From the NCBI GenBank assembly GCA_004335835.1, contig RWJK01001973.1:62001-126000 (forward strand): 64,000 nt of DNA. The letters are read 5' to 3'. A program made the translations under genes and the position numbers. The stretch comes from Scenedesmus sp. ARA3. Its lineage: Eukaryota; Chlorophyta; Chlorophyceae; Sphaeropleales; Scenedesmaceae. Below the pieces are notes generated by a model, which ran no database searches, was not told the DNA's origin, and was given only the letters and a program-made list of their open reading frames with translations. How positions within the stretch are numbered: position 1 is the first letter of the stretch; each line of letters starts with the position of its first letter. Of the stretch, positions 45,258-57,006 are shown piece after piece.

Positions 45258-48200
45258 GCAGTGACGACGCATGGGTGGGCCAGCTGTAAGCTACCTGTAC
45301 TGCCAGCAGATGCCCCCAGCCCATACACAGTGAACCCAACAAACCACACACAGCACCGACAGGAGCACAGCGGCCTGACCATTCAGTACAGCAAGCTGCA
45401 AAACAAGCGCCCCACCTGGACCGGCTTGCCGTACATACCACAGCACACCGTCTGCAACACAAACACATCGCTCTGCAGACTATGCACATGGGGCGCACTG
45501 TCGCCCACCCGCGGCACTGAGCACAGCAATCTGCACAACAAGCGCCGCACCTGCACCAGCTTGCCGTACTCTCCCAGCACGCAGCCCGCCATGCACATCA
45601 GCGCCTCGTGGCTGGCGCCGCGCCGCAGCACCTCCACCACGCGGCCCGCCGCATAAGCCTGGCTGGCCTCGTTGTTGGTCACCAGCTGCACCACGCGGTG
45701 CCAGATGTCCTCCCCGCAGAAGTCCCCAGCACGCTCCAGCAGCGCCAGCACCACGTCCACGTACCACTGCCAGGTGAGAGGGAAGGTACAACAGGCAAAG
45801 CGGACGGAAGTCAAAGAGCAGCATGAAGTGAAAGACGCACAGCAATGCAGGGTCGTGGGTGGCAGAACAGGGAGATGCGTCGCGCCAGGAGGTTCCAGTT
45901 CGTGCAATTGCAGGCAATGCAGACTCTACTTTGGCGTGCTGCGTGTCTCGCAACCATGAGCAGCATGCGGTGAAACAGGCTTTGCACAGGGTTCCCGCCG
46001 AACCTCCACGTTTGGCGCAAACTTCTCCGCCAGGATGGCAATCTTGAGCACCAGCTCCTCACGCATGCTGAAGTCCGCCACCGTGAGGTACGTGACCTGG
46101 CACCAGGCAGGCATATGATACAGCACAGGCAAACAAACAAAGCAAGATCCTGTCAACAAAACAGCTCTTGGGGCAGGCGACTGTGCACGCAAGAGCAGCA
46201 TCTGCCAGCAGCCTGGCAGGAGCACAGCCGCTGCGGTTAGCTCCTGTCGCCACAACTGTATCAGCAGCAAGCACCTGGGCTCAAATATCGTCTACACCCA
46301 TGCATGCGCCTGTGCCACCGTACCAGAAGCTCACTGCACAGCACACGCTCGCTGCCATCCGCCCCTCTCACCAGCTCCTCCACCACCTCCACAGCAGCGC
46401 CGCCATCACACATGGTGAACAGCAGGTCCAGTGCGCGCCGCCTGATGGACACGTCAGGGTCGCGCAGGTTGGCCAGGATGGTGGACTGCAGTGCAGTGAG
46501 CGCAGCAGCACGCACAGGCACAACTCAGATATGCAGGACAACGCAACAGGGGTTACTGTAAGTGGAAAAGCCCTTGCTGCCGCTGACGGCTGCTGCTGCT
46601 GATGGGCATGAAGCTGCAGGAGCACACATGGCCGAATGCTGTAACGCAAGCATGCAAATGCTGCTGTGCAGTGTGCTGCCATGTGCAAGAACCAGTCCAG
46701 GTCTGCGGCAGAGTGTACTGCTGCTCAGCTGGCCGCCGGTTGCTGTGCTGCCGCACCTGGTGTGGCCGGATGCTGTCCAGCACCTCCGGCACCAGCGCCA
46801 GGCGGGTCAGGTTCTCCAGCGCCAGATAGCGGATGTTGGGCTCCTGCAAGGGCATTTGCGGTGTGTTGTTGACATGAAAATGTTATCAAAGGCTCCCCGG
46901 CTTGCACATGGTGATGGGCAAAGTAGCAGGCAAATGTAGCAGAGCGCCAGCCAAAAAAAGCACAACACCCCCAGCACAACATAGCACAGAGTTGTGGCTT
47001 GGTGCTGGCATGCGCCGCCTACCCAGCTCGCCAAGCACGTGTCGCCCCAGAATGCAAGCAGCATGTAGACGCTAGCAGCATGCTGGCCACCAAACACACC
47101 CACTGCTCAACCAACCACCGCTGTTGCTGCCACAGCACTTGCACTGCAGCCGCAATCACCTTGACGCTGAGGAAGCGGCCCAGGCTGGTCACCACCAGAA
47201 ACAGCACGCACAGCCAAGCAGCGTGCCGCCAGCTTACTGCCCTACAGACACGCAGTGCTCAACCAATCATCCGCTCAACACACACTGCTCCTACCGCCGC
47301 ACATACCTTGACGCTGAGGAAGCGTCCCAGGCTGGTCACGCTGCTGGGCAGCAGACACACACGCTGCTGAGCTAACCATTGCGAACATGCTGCCACACCA
47401 GTACACACGCTGCGTCCTCACCTTGACGCTGAGGAAGCGCCCCAGGCTGGTGACGCTGCTGGCCAGCAGGTCCCTGCTGCAGTCCAGCGCCAGGATGAGG
47501 CTGATGGCCTCAAACAGGATGGCGTGCTGCGCGTTGCTCTTGTTGATGGTGGAGCTCTTGGTGATCTCGCTGCACACTGCAATGTGGATCATGCATTGCA
47601 CGTGCAGGCACGGCACAGCACAGCATGGAACAGGTGAGTGGGCAGGTTGTGCGTACAACACAGCGCAGAAATCCGTCCAGAGGTGTTTCCAGAAGCCGCA
47701 GCCACGGGTAGGACATGCCAACCGCCAGGCAGAGGCGGCGGCTGCTGCTAAGCGGCGTTACATCACACGCAACAGGGCAACCGCTAGGCAGGAACTGTGG
47801 CTGCCCACTCCACTCCACTCACGGTTGAAGATGGCCACCAGCGTGTCGTGCAGCTGCCGCTGCGCCTGCGTGCCCTCCGGCAGCGGGAAGTACTGCAGCG
47901 TGCGCAGCACCTTGGCCTGCGCAGCAGCAGGGGCACGGCAGCAGCAGCAGCTGAAACGCAAGGCACAGCCATACGTGATGGCTCGTGTGGCAGGGACAAA
48001 GCTACTTGCTGCTTATCCACACGACAACACTGGCAGCACCCTGCTTGAACAGTTCTGGGACTCAAACAGCACGCTGTGCACAATGCACAGCAGCTGTAGC
48101 ATATTGCCACAGCAGCTGTAGCATGATACCACAGCATCGCCTGCTGAGGTTTCTCGCCTACACACCTGCAGCCAGGGGCTGGCGATGCCGTAGTAGGTGT

Positions 48201-50310
48201 AGTCTGCCGTCACCTCGCGCAGGTACACCAGGCGCTCCAGCACACGCATCAGCTTGGCCTGGCACTGCTCATAGCCGGCTGCAGCAACAGCATGGCAGGC
48301 AGGCAGGGCAGCAAGCACAGATAGCATACGGGCAGTTGCACTGTGAAGAGGATGCCGCCGTTGCTGACAACCTATTGCTGCAGCAGCATCTGGAGTGTGT
48401 GGCCATCCAGCAGCGCCAGCATTTGTGGTTGCGGCTGCAGCAGGGTGCAAACCGCGGGTGGCTGCGGACGCAGCTGCTGGTGATCAAGCTGTGGCTGATG
48501 GAGCTGGCAGGCTTGACCTGGAACCGCAGCCAGCCCAGACAGCACTGTTGCTGCACTGCGCTGATCCTTGCCTCCCCTACCACAATGCAGCTCGCTGCAT
48601 GTGAGCAACATCACTAGGACGCGTTCAGACGAAACAAATACCGCAATCCAGCTGCAAACTGCAAAGCTGCGCGCACCGCTGCCTGTGCGCGCGCAGATGC
48701 CCAGCAGCAGCGTCACGCAGCTCAGCAGCAGCCCCACGTCACGCTCCTCCAGCAGCTGCGCCATCACTGGCGCAAACGTGTCCGCAGACACCAGCTGCGC
48801 GTCAGCGGGCGTCTTGCGCATCAGGCGCAGCAGGCACAGCGCGGCCTTCTTGCGCACCACAGGGCGGCTGGTGCCGCTTTGCTGCAAGGAAAGAAAGGCA
48901 GCAGACACAGGAATGCTCTCAAGAACCATTCAGCCTGCAACAATAACTGCAGCTCCTAATGTGGACAGCGGCATTGCTCCTTGCAGCATGCAACTGCAGC
49001 TGCTGCTATACGGCTGGTGCTGTTGCTGTTGCTGGTGCTGCTGCTGCTGCTGCGGCGGCGGCGGCGCCACTGCTGCTGCTCCTGAGCACACGCACCAGCA
49101 GCTTCAGCACATCTGGTGTCAGCGCCTCCGCCATCTCCTGGCCAGCAACTGCAAGCAGCAGCAGTGATCACAGTGGCAGCAATCCCACTTGAGAACAACC
49201 ATGGGAACATATGTACTGCTAAGTACCAGCAGCGGACAAACTCGTTGCTGCAGTAGGTGACAGTATGTGCTAGCGCACGTGCAGCGCTTCAATGGCATGG
49301 CTGTTGCCACTTCACACACTTGTTACCCTGCTGCTGCTCAAGCCACTTCCAGCTGCCTGTGAACGCTGCATGATGCTGAGCCAGCCGCTGCCGCCGCTGC
49401 TGCTGCTGCTGCTGCACGTGCTGTGCTTTATGCAGGCTTCCTGCAAGCCGGCTGCTCACTGTTGGCCACGAAGGTGAGCGCCAGGCTCTGGAAGGCCTCG
49501 TTCCTGCTGATGAGGTCGTTGTGGATGCCATTGATGGCCAGCCGCAGGAACTCATCCTTCTGCAGTGAGGCACAACAATCAGCATTGCAGCAGAAAGTGT
49601 TACTTCCCACGCTGCTCATTGCACTGTTGCTCCCTCACTGCTGCAGCATCAGGCAGCGCCAGCATTGAACAGCCACGTTGCTCAACCAGCAGCTGCCCAG
49701 GAGGCGCATGTACCGCAGCACGTACTCTGCAGCTGCTGTGCCTCACCTCGTTCATGAGTATGGAGCATGCCATGTAGCCGACCTGCTTTTCTGAGTACCT
49801 GCAGAGCCACACGCAGCCGTAGCAGTTGTGAGGGTACTGCTTCGCGCTGCAATGCTGCTGCTGTTGGTTCCTGCAGCTCCTGCACTTACTTGGCGCTGGG
49901 TATGAGGTCGCATGCCTGTTTGTGGCCAAACTCGACATCAAAGCCGAGCATGTAGATGTAGAGCAGCTTCCAGACATACTTCTTGCGGTCATAAGCTGCA
50001 GTACAGCAGGGTCAGCAGTTAGTGAACTACATGCAGCTGCTGCTCAGATGGCTGAACGGACCATGGCAATGCTGGGCACCTGTGAGAGTTTTCTTGTCAT
50101 CTCCAAATTTTCCGCGGATCTTTGCTAGCTCCTTGTCGACGCGCTTGGTCTCCTGCTCCCTGTTCTGGCAGGCCCTGATGTCTGATATGAACACCTGTGT
50201 GCAGCACAACTTGTTGGCGTACAGCTGGCACATAAACGCTGCAGCTTTATTGGTGATATGATCTTTGTACAAATCACCTGCAGGCCCCTGATGGTCTGCG
50301 TCTTCGCCAT
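41541..50310 (-). CDS. AP2A: AP-2 complex subunit alpha, alpha-adaptin (22 exons, about 1128 aa)
   Basis: Large subunit of the AP-2 clathrin adaptor, which selects plasma-membrane cargo for endocytosis. Exons: 50310-50278, 50194-50080, 49995-49890, 49798-49747, 49559-49457, 49148-49096, 48881-48677, 48278-48166, 47916-47823, 47576-47422, 46843-46757, 46485-46372, 46096-46004, 45766-45551, 45112-44900, 44689-44594, 44366-44108, 43815-43241, 42914-42708, 42510-42327, 42045-41855, 41663-41541. Start MAKTQTIRGLQVFISDIRAC matches the family N-terminus. The trunk shows KYVWKLLYIYMLGFDVEFGH, SRPVVRKKAALCLLRL, TYYGIASPWLQ, EPNIRYLALENLTRL, DPDVSIRRRALDLLF, MREELVLKIAILAEKFAP, WYVDVVLALLERAGDF. An Ala-rich hinge contains EIDLLGGDDF and DPLEELF. 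The appendage (GILYEDTYLQVGLQ, LLLFLGNK, NPQNRMQFRV) is complete. The exon 13 donor is GTTCGG, unusual. Exon 18 could also use an earlier acceptor. Confidence 0.94.
45114..45255 (+). repeat. Two long (CAG)n tracts with a copied exon 15 start between them
   Basis: (CAG)n fills 45114-45163 and 45200-45255. The sequence before the second tract (45185-45200, GGGCACGCTCGCCTGCAG) repeats the start of AP-2 alpha exon 15 (45103-45118, GGGCACGCTGGCCTGCAG), so exon edge plus repeat were duplicated together. Confidence 0.85.
45396..45452 (-). repeat. Copy of the exon 14 end in intron 14 of the AP-2 alpha gene
   Basis: Matches 45529-45585 around the real donor at 45550; shared blocks ACAAGCGCC and GCTTGCCGTAC, with CCACCTGGAC in place of GCACCTGCAC. 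A GT donor (GTGGGG) is kept. Confidence 0.82.
47155..47470 (-). repeat. Three copies of the exon 10 end with donor, AP-2 alpha gene
   Basis: The real exon end lies at 47421-47470 (SLGRFLSVK). Copies at about 47305-47356 and 47155-47196 share CCTTGACGCTGAGGAAGCG and CCCAGGCTGGT. Donors on the minus strand are GTGAGG (real), GTATGT (middle) and GTGATT (distal). Confidence 0.9.
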
Positions 50311-51957
50311 CTTGGACTCGTTCTGATCAACACATCTTATTCAACATTCCAGCATATCGTCACGTTAAACAAATAAGTGCACACAGTCAAGGGGCACTGC
50401 ATACATAAATCGCTGCCACGTACGCAGCATGTGTGTCACATCCTCAAGAGGGTTTTCAGAGGGTAGCGCTGTACAGGCATGCGTGTCATCGTGGTTGTAT
50501 ACGGCCAAACATGCACCGCTTTATACGTCAGTGAGGCTATCTGACTATCTCGTGGCATACACCCACCAGCAGCACCCACTGCTGCCAACTGCCATGTACA
50601 TCTACAACAGGGTGCATGTCATCATCCCCAGGGCCGTCACCGTGCATGCCTGCCTGTGCGCTAGCCTGGATCCTACTTTATACCGACACAGTCTTTGACG
50701 GCATGGCAGTCAAGGGGGTTGCTGTATACATCACCACATTTGTTTTGCAAAGCCTTTGCAAAACTCTGCCAGGCGATTGTCTCAGCAGATCCAGCTGCTG
50801 TGAGGAACTGAAGCCCGCCGTTGGCAGGAACAGCTAGGCTGTGCTGAGCAGCCACTTGAACTCTTGCAGCTGGCCAGCTTGGCTTAAGCTCACGGTGAGA
50901 TCAGCTTGGTGGTGAACAACCTGTTACCTGTTCTCTTATGCGGCATCAGCGGTGGCACACGCGTGGCTGACCGTTGGAACGCAGACACCGCAGTAGCAAG
51001 TCTACCAAGCTAGCTCAACATGACTGTCCCTATTCCGGAGTAGAGGGGGAGGAGAGGGGGAGAACTCGCCGCTCGAACTCGCCAACATTGCATCCACCAG
51101 ACCTGCAGCTGCACAGCTGCTCTAGAGCAGCAGATCTGCATGGGCCGCCATATAGGGCCTACAGGCCTGCTGCCGAGCAATCCTGGTCATTGGAACTGAC
51201 GGACTGCTGCTTAGTGCTGGCAACTCAAGCAAGGTACCATGTGGCATCTGGATTCGTTTTGACTCAGGCTTGTTGTCAATTGACACTGGAAGGGCTGATC
51301 CAGCAACAGATATTTTACTCAGGCACGCATGGCATGGTATCTACGCTGCTCCTGAGCTTTACTGCTCCGCTGTTGCCGGTTACGGGCGCGCAGCTGAAAC
51401 AGGAGGTACATAGGTCTTTGAAGATCCGATCAGGCTTGATGAGAAGCCGAATGCTGAGCGCTCGTCAAAGCAGGCCGTTGGCAGTACCGCTGGTACCGGG
51501 CTGGCATGGTGAACGAAGCCGTGCTTTGCTGAGTGCTGCATACGAACAGCTAAAAGGCAGCTATCACTTCTATGATGGAGGCACTCTGGACCCAAGATTC
51601 CCTGACACGCGCGGTGGTAGGGCGCCCCACACTTCGCAATCTCCCACTCCGACACCAATGTGTGATTTTGTTGGACGCCGCACACATGAAAGAGGACGTC
51701 AACGGGGGTGAAGCTGCAATAAATTAAAGCCACAAGAGCTGAAGAGTGCTCTCGCAGACACAAAGCAGGCAGAGACCAAAGCGACCAAAACGATAAGCTC
51801 ACTTCCCAGCGCACTTGCTGTATATATTGCTATCAACCTGCAGCACTTGACACATTGAGCGCTTCAGACATCTTTCTCAGCGCAAACTCAGCTGCATTGC
51901 GAGACGCACAGCAGGCCGCGGGAACTCACACCAACAGGAGCAGCTGCACCGGCAAGC
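50311..51957. other. Divergent region between AP-2 alpha and the small Ser-rich gene
   Basis: Contains the AP-2 alpha promoter and the promoter of the next gene. A plus-strand frame is open for about 245 codons (50974-51711), but its first in-frame ATG is internal and it resembles nothing recognised. The composition is unlike the flanking genes, with few triplet repeats, so it could be an old inserted element. Confidence 0.45.
51821..51828 (+). promoter_or_regulatory. Possible TATA box
   Basis: TATATATT about 135 bases upstream of the ATG at 51958, a plausible core promoter for the small Ser-rich gene. Confidence 0.35.
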
Positions 51958-52640
51958 ATGATCTACACACGTGAGTGGCTTCAACGGCGCTTTTCAACAC
52001 ATTTCCAATGTTCTGTGTTTGACTGGCCTGTGCTAGCTAGCAACAAGAGCAGTTGGGCACGTGGGTCACCCGAAGGGGCAGCTGCAGCAGCTGCTGCCTC
52101 CTGCTGTTTGCCACTTGGTGCACGTGCTGCAGCAGCTTGCTGCCCAGCTTAGAAACAATTGAAACGTGTTCACTAACATGCCTGTTACTGTTGTACCGCC
52201 TGCTGTCTACAGCAATGTCTGCAGTGGCGACCGCCGCGTGCATGGGCTGCTACGTGCCCCTCACAGGCCAGTCAGCGGCATCAGCAGGACACACCAGCTA
52301 CCGCAACGAGTACAGGGCTGACTACGAGCCCTACCAGCCCCTGGAGGCCATTGCCTCTTATCCTGTGCTGTCCTCCCTGGCACCCCTGAGCGGCCGCAGG
52401 GCAATGCGCGAGGCAGATGCATACCACAGTGGCAGCAGCAGTGCACCAAGCACAGCACCCAGCACAGCACCCAGCACTGCCAGCAGCATCTGCAGTGACG
52501 ACTGGAGCAGCAGCAGCAGCAACGCCAGCGGCAGGAGCACTGGCAGCTGGCTGTCCAAGGCCATCAGCCGGGCAGTTGGCATCAGCAGCACGAAGCGCAG
52601 CAGCAGGGGCCGGCCGGCTGGGGTGGCAGCAGCCAACTGA
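51958..52640 (+). CDS. Small Ser-rich protein of unknown function (2 exons, 146 aa)
   Basis: A 13-nt first exon (51958-51970, ATG plus three codons and one base, then GTGAGT) joins a 428-nt exon (52213-52640) in frame to give MIYTPMSAVATAACMGCYVP. If the first exon is not used, the ATG at 52215 gives a protein shorter by five residues in the same frame. The middle part is Tyr/acidic (YRNEYRADYEPYQPLEAI); the rest is Ser/Ala/Pro-rich with an APST repeat and SWLSKAISRAVGI, a possible amphipathic helix. Family not recognised. Codon usage and the Ser/Ala runs match neighbouring genes, so it is probably real. Confidence 0.55.
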
Positions 52641-52645
52641 GCAGC

Positions 52646-52735
52646 ACCTCGGCTGAGTTTGTGTTGCAGTGTGTAGCAAATGTCAGCACTTCGGCTGAGT
52701 TCGTGTTGCAGTGTGTATCAAATGTCAGCGCTTGC
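52646..52735 (+). repeat. Two tandem copies of a 43-45 bp unit in the 3' UTR
   Basis: The unit has TCGGCTGAGT, GTGTTGCAGTGTGTA and CAAATGTCAGC blocks and occurs twice just after the stop codon at 52640. Confidence 0.85.
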
Positions 52736-52822
52736 AGTACGTATGCACGCGTGCAGCTGTTTTGGTATGTTTGGACAAGGTGTGGCTGTGCGTGTGTGAC
52801 AACGCTCAGCACACCCAACGGG

Positions 52823-52827
52823 TGTAA
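52823..52827 (+). promoter_or_regulatory. Putative TGTAA polyadenylation signal
   Basis: TGTAA about 180 bases after the stop of the small Ser-rich gene. Confidence 0.4.
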
Positions 52828-55344
52828 GCTGCACTCCGCAGACAGACATCTTGAGTGAGTGTTGCCATGCTTGTGTCTTGGTGACAGCTTTGTTTCAATG
52901 CGCCACACTGTATACTGCATGTATGGTTTTTCTTGTGCTACCTTGTATATGTGGTGCGGCCACCTGGCCTTTGCTTGCAGCAGGGCAGCGGCCCATCGGA
53001 CTCCTTTTGAGTGTCGAGCTCTGGTTAGTGAATGTGTGCAAGTGTTGTTGTCATTAGGGGTCTGTGATCCCTCCCGTGTGTTATTGATGTGTGTGGCAGT
53101 GCCAGGGGAGTGCTCATGCACTGTCCTGTGGCCGCAAAGTGCTATGAAAATTTGTATGCTGTGAGCCGCTTGCTGTGCAGGCGTAGTCTCTTGTAGCTCT
53201 AGAGATCTCAGAGGTCTCAGGTGTCTCAGGTTTCACTGGGATGCGCCATGCATCTCCGCTGTTGTTTACCTCTACTGTTGTCATTATCAACACCTTTGGT
53301 GCCGCATGCTTGGAACGGCATGTCTAGGCTGCTTTTGACAATTAGGTTGTCGGCAGTGTATCATTGTGTGCAAGTACCCACCTTTCAGAAAAAGTGGGCC
53401 CATCCACCCAGCAGCGTTATGTGCTTGTGGTGTGTTGTGTGCCTAACATGCGCCAAGCGCTGTGTTGGGCATGTACGTGGTGGTGCGTGCTCCTGCAGGA
53501 CACCTCTGCTCATCACAACTAGATCAGCTGTGAATCACCATTAGCAGTGCCCAGCGCTGCATCATGGTATCTTTGCAGCGTTGCTGCTGCCAATCCTATC
53601 ATTATTCTCCGCAATAGATTGTAGATGCAATGTGGTCTACGTTTCCTGCCTGTTTTCTCCTGTATTGGCAGCGGGCGCTGATGAACACCGTTTCTTTCGG
53701 ATAGTATCTGACACTGCGCCTCCCTCTGGGTTTTTGTGATGTGTGTTGGTTGTTCCCTGGATCGTTGGGGTGCTGCAGCATGGAGCGTGTGCGGATGTCA
53801 TCTGACGGTGTTTTTCGAGCCACACAAACTGCAGTCGTCGGCTGCAAAAAGTTGGTTGACATTGGCGCCTTCCTTGCCAGTGCTGCTGTCTATGTAACAG
53901 AGCAACTTTTCTTATCATGCTCACCAAGTTTCTGCTGTCTACATGTACTCTGCTGGCTCATCTCGAGGCTCAATGATGTGAAGTAAGCCGTCGCACACTG
54001 TTACCGGTATGCCGCATGCACGGACTAATAGTCATGCTGCGCATGTGCCAACCCGTGTTCTGCACCACATGATGATGTTATTCCATGTCACCAGAAGAGC
54101 CTTAGCAACAAAGCCATCAAGCCGCTTCAAGCAGGGCAAGTTGCCCAGCTGGAATGAGTACCGCTCCACCATCATCATCATGTTACTCATCAAGCCATAC
54201 CGCTCCACCATGTGTGCAACTTCACCGCAGCCGCGGGCCAGTCAATGCTCAACTGCATGCAAAAGCACGCAGCTGCACACCATGTCGGCCTACTGCTTCC
54301 CAAGCAAGCTTGCCAACAGTGTTGGCAACAAAATGACCTGCCACCCAAGAGCGCCAAGCGCGCAATCATACTTCACATGTGCACACATACAGTGGTTGAA
54401 CCACCTTCATGCATGCGAGAGCAAGGACTCTGCAACTGAAGGCATGCGTGCAAACTCCACACAGGCAAGCAGCTCTTACTAGTGCAAAGAGCTGTACACG
54501 GCAGCGAATACATTCAGCTGCCTCACCGAGTCAAGCATGCTGCCGATGGCCCATGCATTGGGTGGCCTGCACCAGCTGCCACAGACACAGGGCCAACCAA
54601 AATGCCCTTATTCTAGTTAAAGCACTGCTCACAGGGCCATGTCCGTGCTTATTGCCAGGTGCAATGATGTTAGCACAGAGCAGCTGCTTCGACACAAAGG
54701 ACCTTCAGGTGTTATGTCACCGTAGTATGCACACCCGTAAATCTGTGACAGACTGCTAGAAACAACTGCCTGCCAACACGATTGGGTTTGCAAAGGGTGC
54801 TTTCCAGCTGAAAGAAGCAGCCGCTAATGCCAAAAGTGGATGATGAAGTGCCCACCATCCTATCAGGCCAACACTGCTGCATGCATTGAGCCTAAAAAGA
54901 TGCCCAGCAGCCACCAGCCGTTGAAGTACAAGCAGTTCTGTAAGGCGACCATGTGGAACATGATGCGGCCACCTCTGGAAAGGCATACAGTACACAAAAC
55001 AAACAGTCCATGACAGTCAATCTCCGGCGGCGCACAGCCACGGCCGGTGCGCGGCAGAGTGCATTGTGCGCAGGGCTCCAGCTGATGCCTTCACCTGCTT
55101 GCATAGCATGCCACACAACATGCAGCATCGCAGACCACAACTGTTCAGCTGTCAGCAGCTACCGCCCCATGCCTGCAACTGCAAGCATGCACGAGGCAAG
55201 ACATCGGGGCAAATCAGCACAACAGCGCCTATCAATGCACGGCTACATTTGCTGCGGCAAGCATAGTTCTGTCAGGAAAGGCGCTGGCATGCAGCGAGCA
55301 AGCTGTAACGAAAATCTACAACAAATCAGCCACTAACTGGCGTG

Positions 55345-55349
55345 TTACA
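55345..55349 (-). promoter_or_regulatory. Putative TGTAA polyadenylation signal of the kinase gene
   Basis: TGTAA on the minus strand about 540 bases beyond the stop at 55891. Confidence 0.3.
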
Positions 55350-55754
55350 GTCTCCTCATCCATAATACATCAAAGTTTGCACGCACGGTACCACTGCCAA
55401 ACAACTCTGCATCCCCTTGTCATCCCTGAAGCAATAGTGTTGCAGCATTGTTGATAAGCAACCTGAGTGCTGTGCAAGCAGCAAGCACACTACAAGAGGC
55501 TGCCTCCCCATTCTCTCAGCTGCAACACCCTCCTTCAACGCCGCGTGTTTCTACAACAAGAGCTCTGTAATGCTGAATCTGCTTGTACCTTGCAATGTGA
55601 CGGCGCCAAGTTAGTGTGTATCCATGTGCACACACGTGCCCCATGTACTGCAATGGCTGCTGCCTGCTCCAACCACAGGTTCCGTCCATGCCCAGTGTTG
55701 AATCGCACACCCTCCCCACCCGCCCTAACCCCCCAAACACCTGCCACCCAATGT

Positions 55755-55791
55755 CAACTTCCACAACGTTGTGGAAGTTGGGTTAACCCAA
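55755..55791. repeat. Two overlapping perfect palindromes
   Basis: 55755-55780 is a 26-base perfect palindrome centred on AACGTT; 55778-55791 is a 14-base palindrome, TTGGGTTAACCCAA. They overlap by three bases. On the minus strand they lie within the probable kinase 3' UTR. Confidence 0.9.
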
Positions 55792-55890
55792 CATGGCCCT
55801 CCACCCGCATCGAACCAGACTGCTCATCAACCGCCATCCCTAACTTCCGAAGAAAACTACCAAAGCAAACAATGTCATACGAGGCAGCAC

Positions 55891-56974
55891 CTAGACCGGG
55901 CCGAACAGCGAGCCCGCGCGCTGCGCCAGCGCAGCAAACGGCGACGGCGGCGGCCCTGCCGCCCGATCGCCCTGCTGCTGCTGCCGCTGCAGCTGGCTGT
56001 GGCCCTGCGCCTGCAGCAGCAACTGCTGCGGCTGCTGCTGCTGCTGGTGGTCAGGGCCTGAGCTCGCCCTGCTTGATGCAGGGCCAGAGCCCTTGGACCC
56101 CGAGGCTGATAACCCAGACCCAGTGTTGCCTGAGCTGCCAGAACCCTCACGCACCGTCTGCAGCATGTTGAATGGAGGATTGATGACACGCCCCGATGGT
56201 GTGCGGTACATGAATGATGCGATGCGCTCGCGCTCTGGGGCTGCGACGTTGCCGCTGCCGCTGGTGCCGCTGCTGCTGCCGCTGCCGCCGCTGCTGCGGG
56301 GGCTGACACGCGCAAGGCCGCGGGATGCTGAGCTGTTTGATGGCGGCAGGCGGCTGCTGCGCGCAGGGCTGCTGGCTGCTTCAGAGCCCCCGCCTGGTGA
56401 AGGAGCACGTACAGGTGCTGCTGGCTGTGCTTGTGCAAAGGGCGAGGCTGCTGCAGCTGTGGCAGCTGGTGCTGTCGCTGGTGCATAGGCAGCTGGCCTG
56501 TGCTCTGCTGCTTGTGCGGCTGAGAATGGGCTTGGCAGCGCGGAAGCATTGGGGAAGCCTGCGGCAGTGCTGAACCCTCCACTGACTGGCACAGGCGCAG
56601 CATATGTAACTCCAGGAGCAGGTGCAGCGTACAACATGCTGCTGCCGCTGTGCGCTGCAGCACCAGGCTGCATTGCTAGCCCCTGGCCAACAGCAGCAGC
56701 GGAAGCAGCAGCGGAAGCCTCCAGGTATGCAGCCATACCTGCAGGGACCCCCCAGGTGACGCTGCCAGCAGAGGCTCCTGCAGGAGGCTGCTCGTTGCTA
56801 GCCCAGCTTTCAATCCCGACAGGTGCTGCTGGTGCGACACCTTGCTGTTGCTGCATCTGGCTGAGCCCAAACTGCTGCTGCTGCTGCTGCTGCTGGTGGG
56901 GATGCTGCTGCACAAATGTGCCAGACGGCATGTACGGCACAAACTCCATGCTGAACCTCTGTGCCTCCTCTTGC

Positions 56975-57006
<32 letters not shown>

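Larger units (their letters stand above)
52828..55890. other. Gene-poor region
   Basis: About 3 kb without a supported gene between a plus-strand and a minus-strand 3' end. Frames of 60-157 codons occur (e.g. 54009-54482) but show no splice pattern or recognisable motif. The right part probably holds the kinase 3' UTR, with the palindrome at 55755-55791. Confidence 0.5.

Noticed and set aside
50974..51711. 245-codon plus-strand frame between AP-2 alpha and the Ser-rich gene
   Set aside because: No ATG at the start and no similarity recognised; kept only as a note on possible old inserted sequence.
54009..54482. 157-residue plus-strand frame, possible transposon remnant
   Set aside because: No transposase or reverse-transcriptase motif and no repeat borders.
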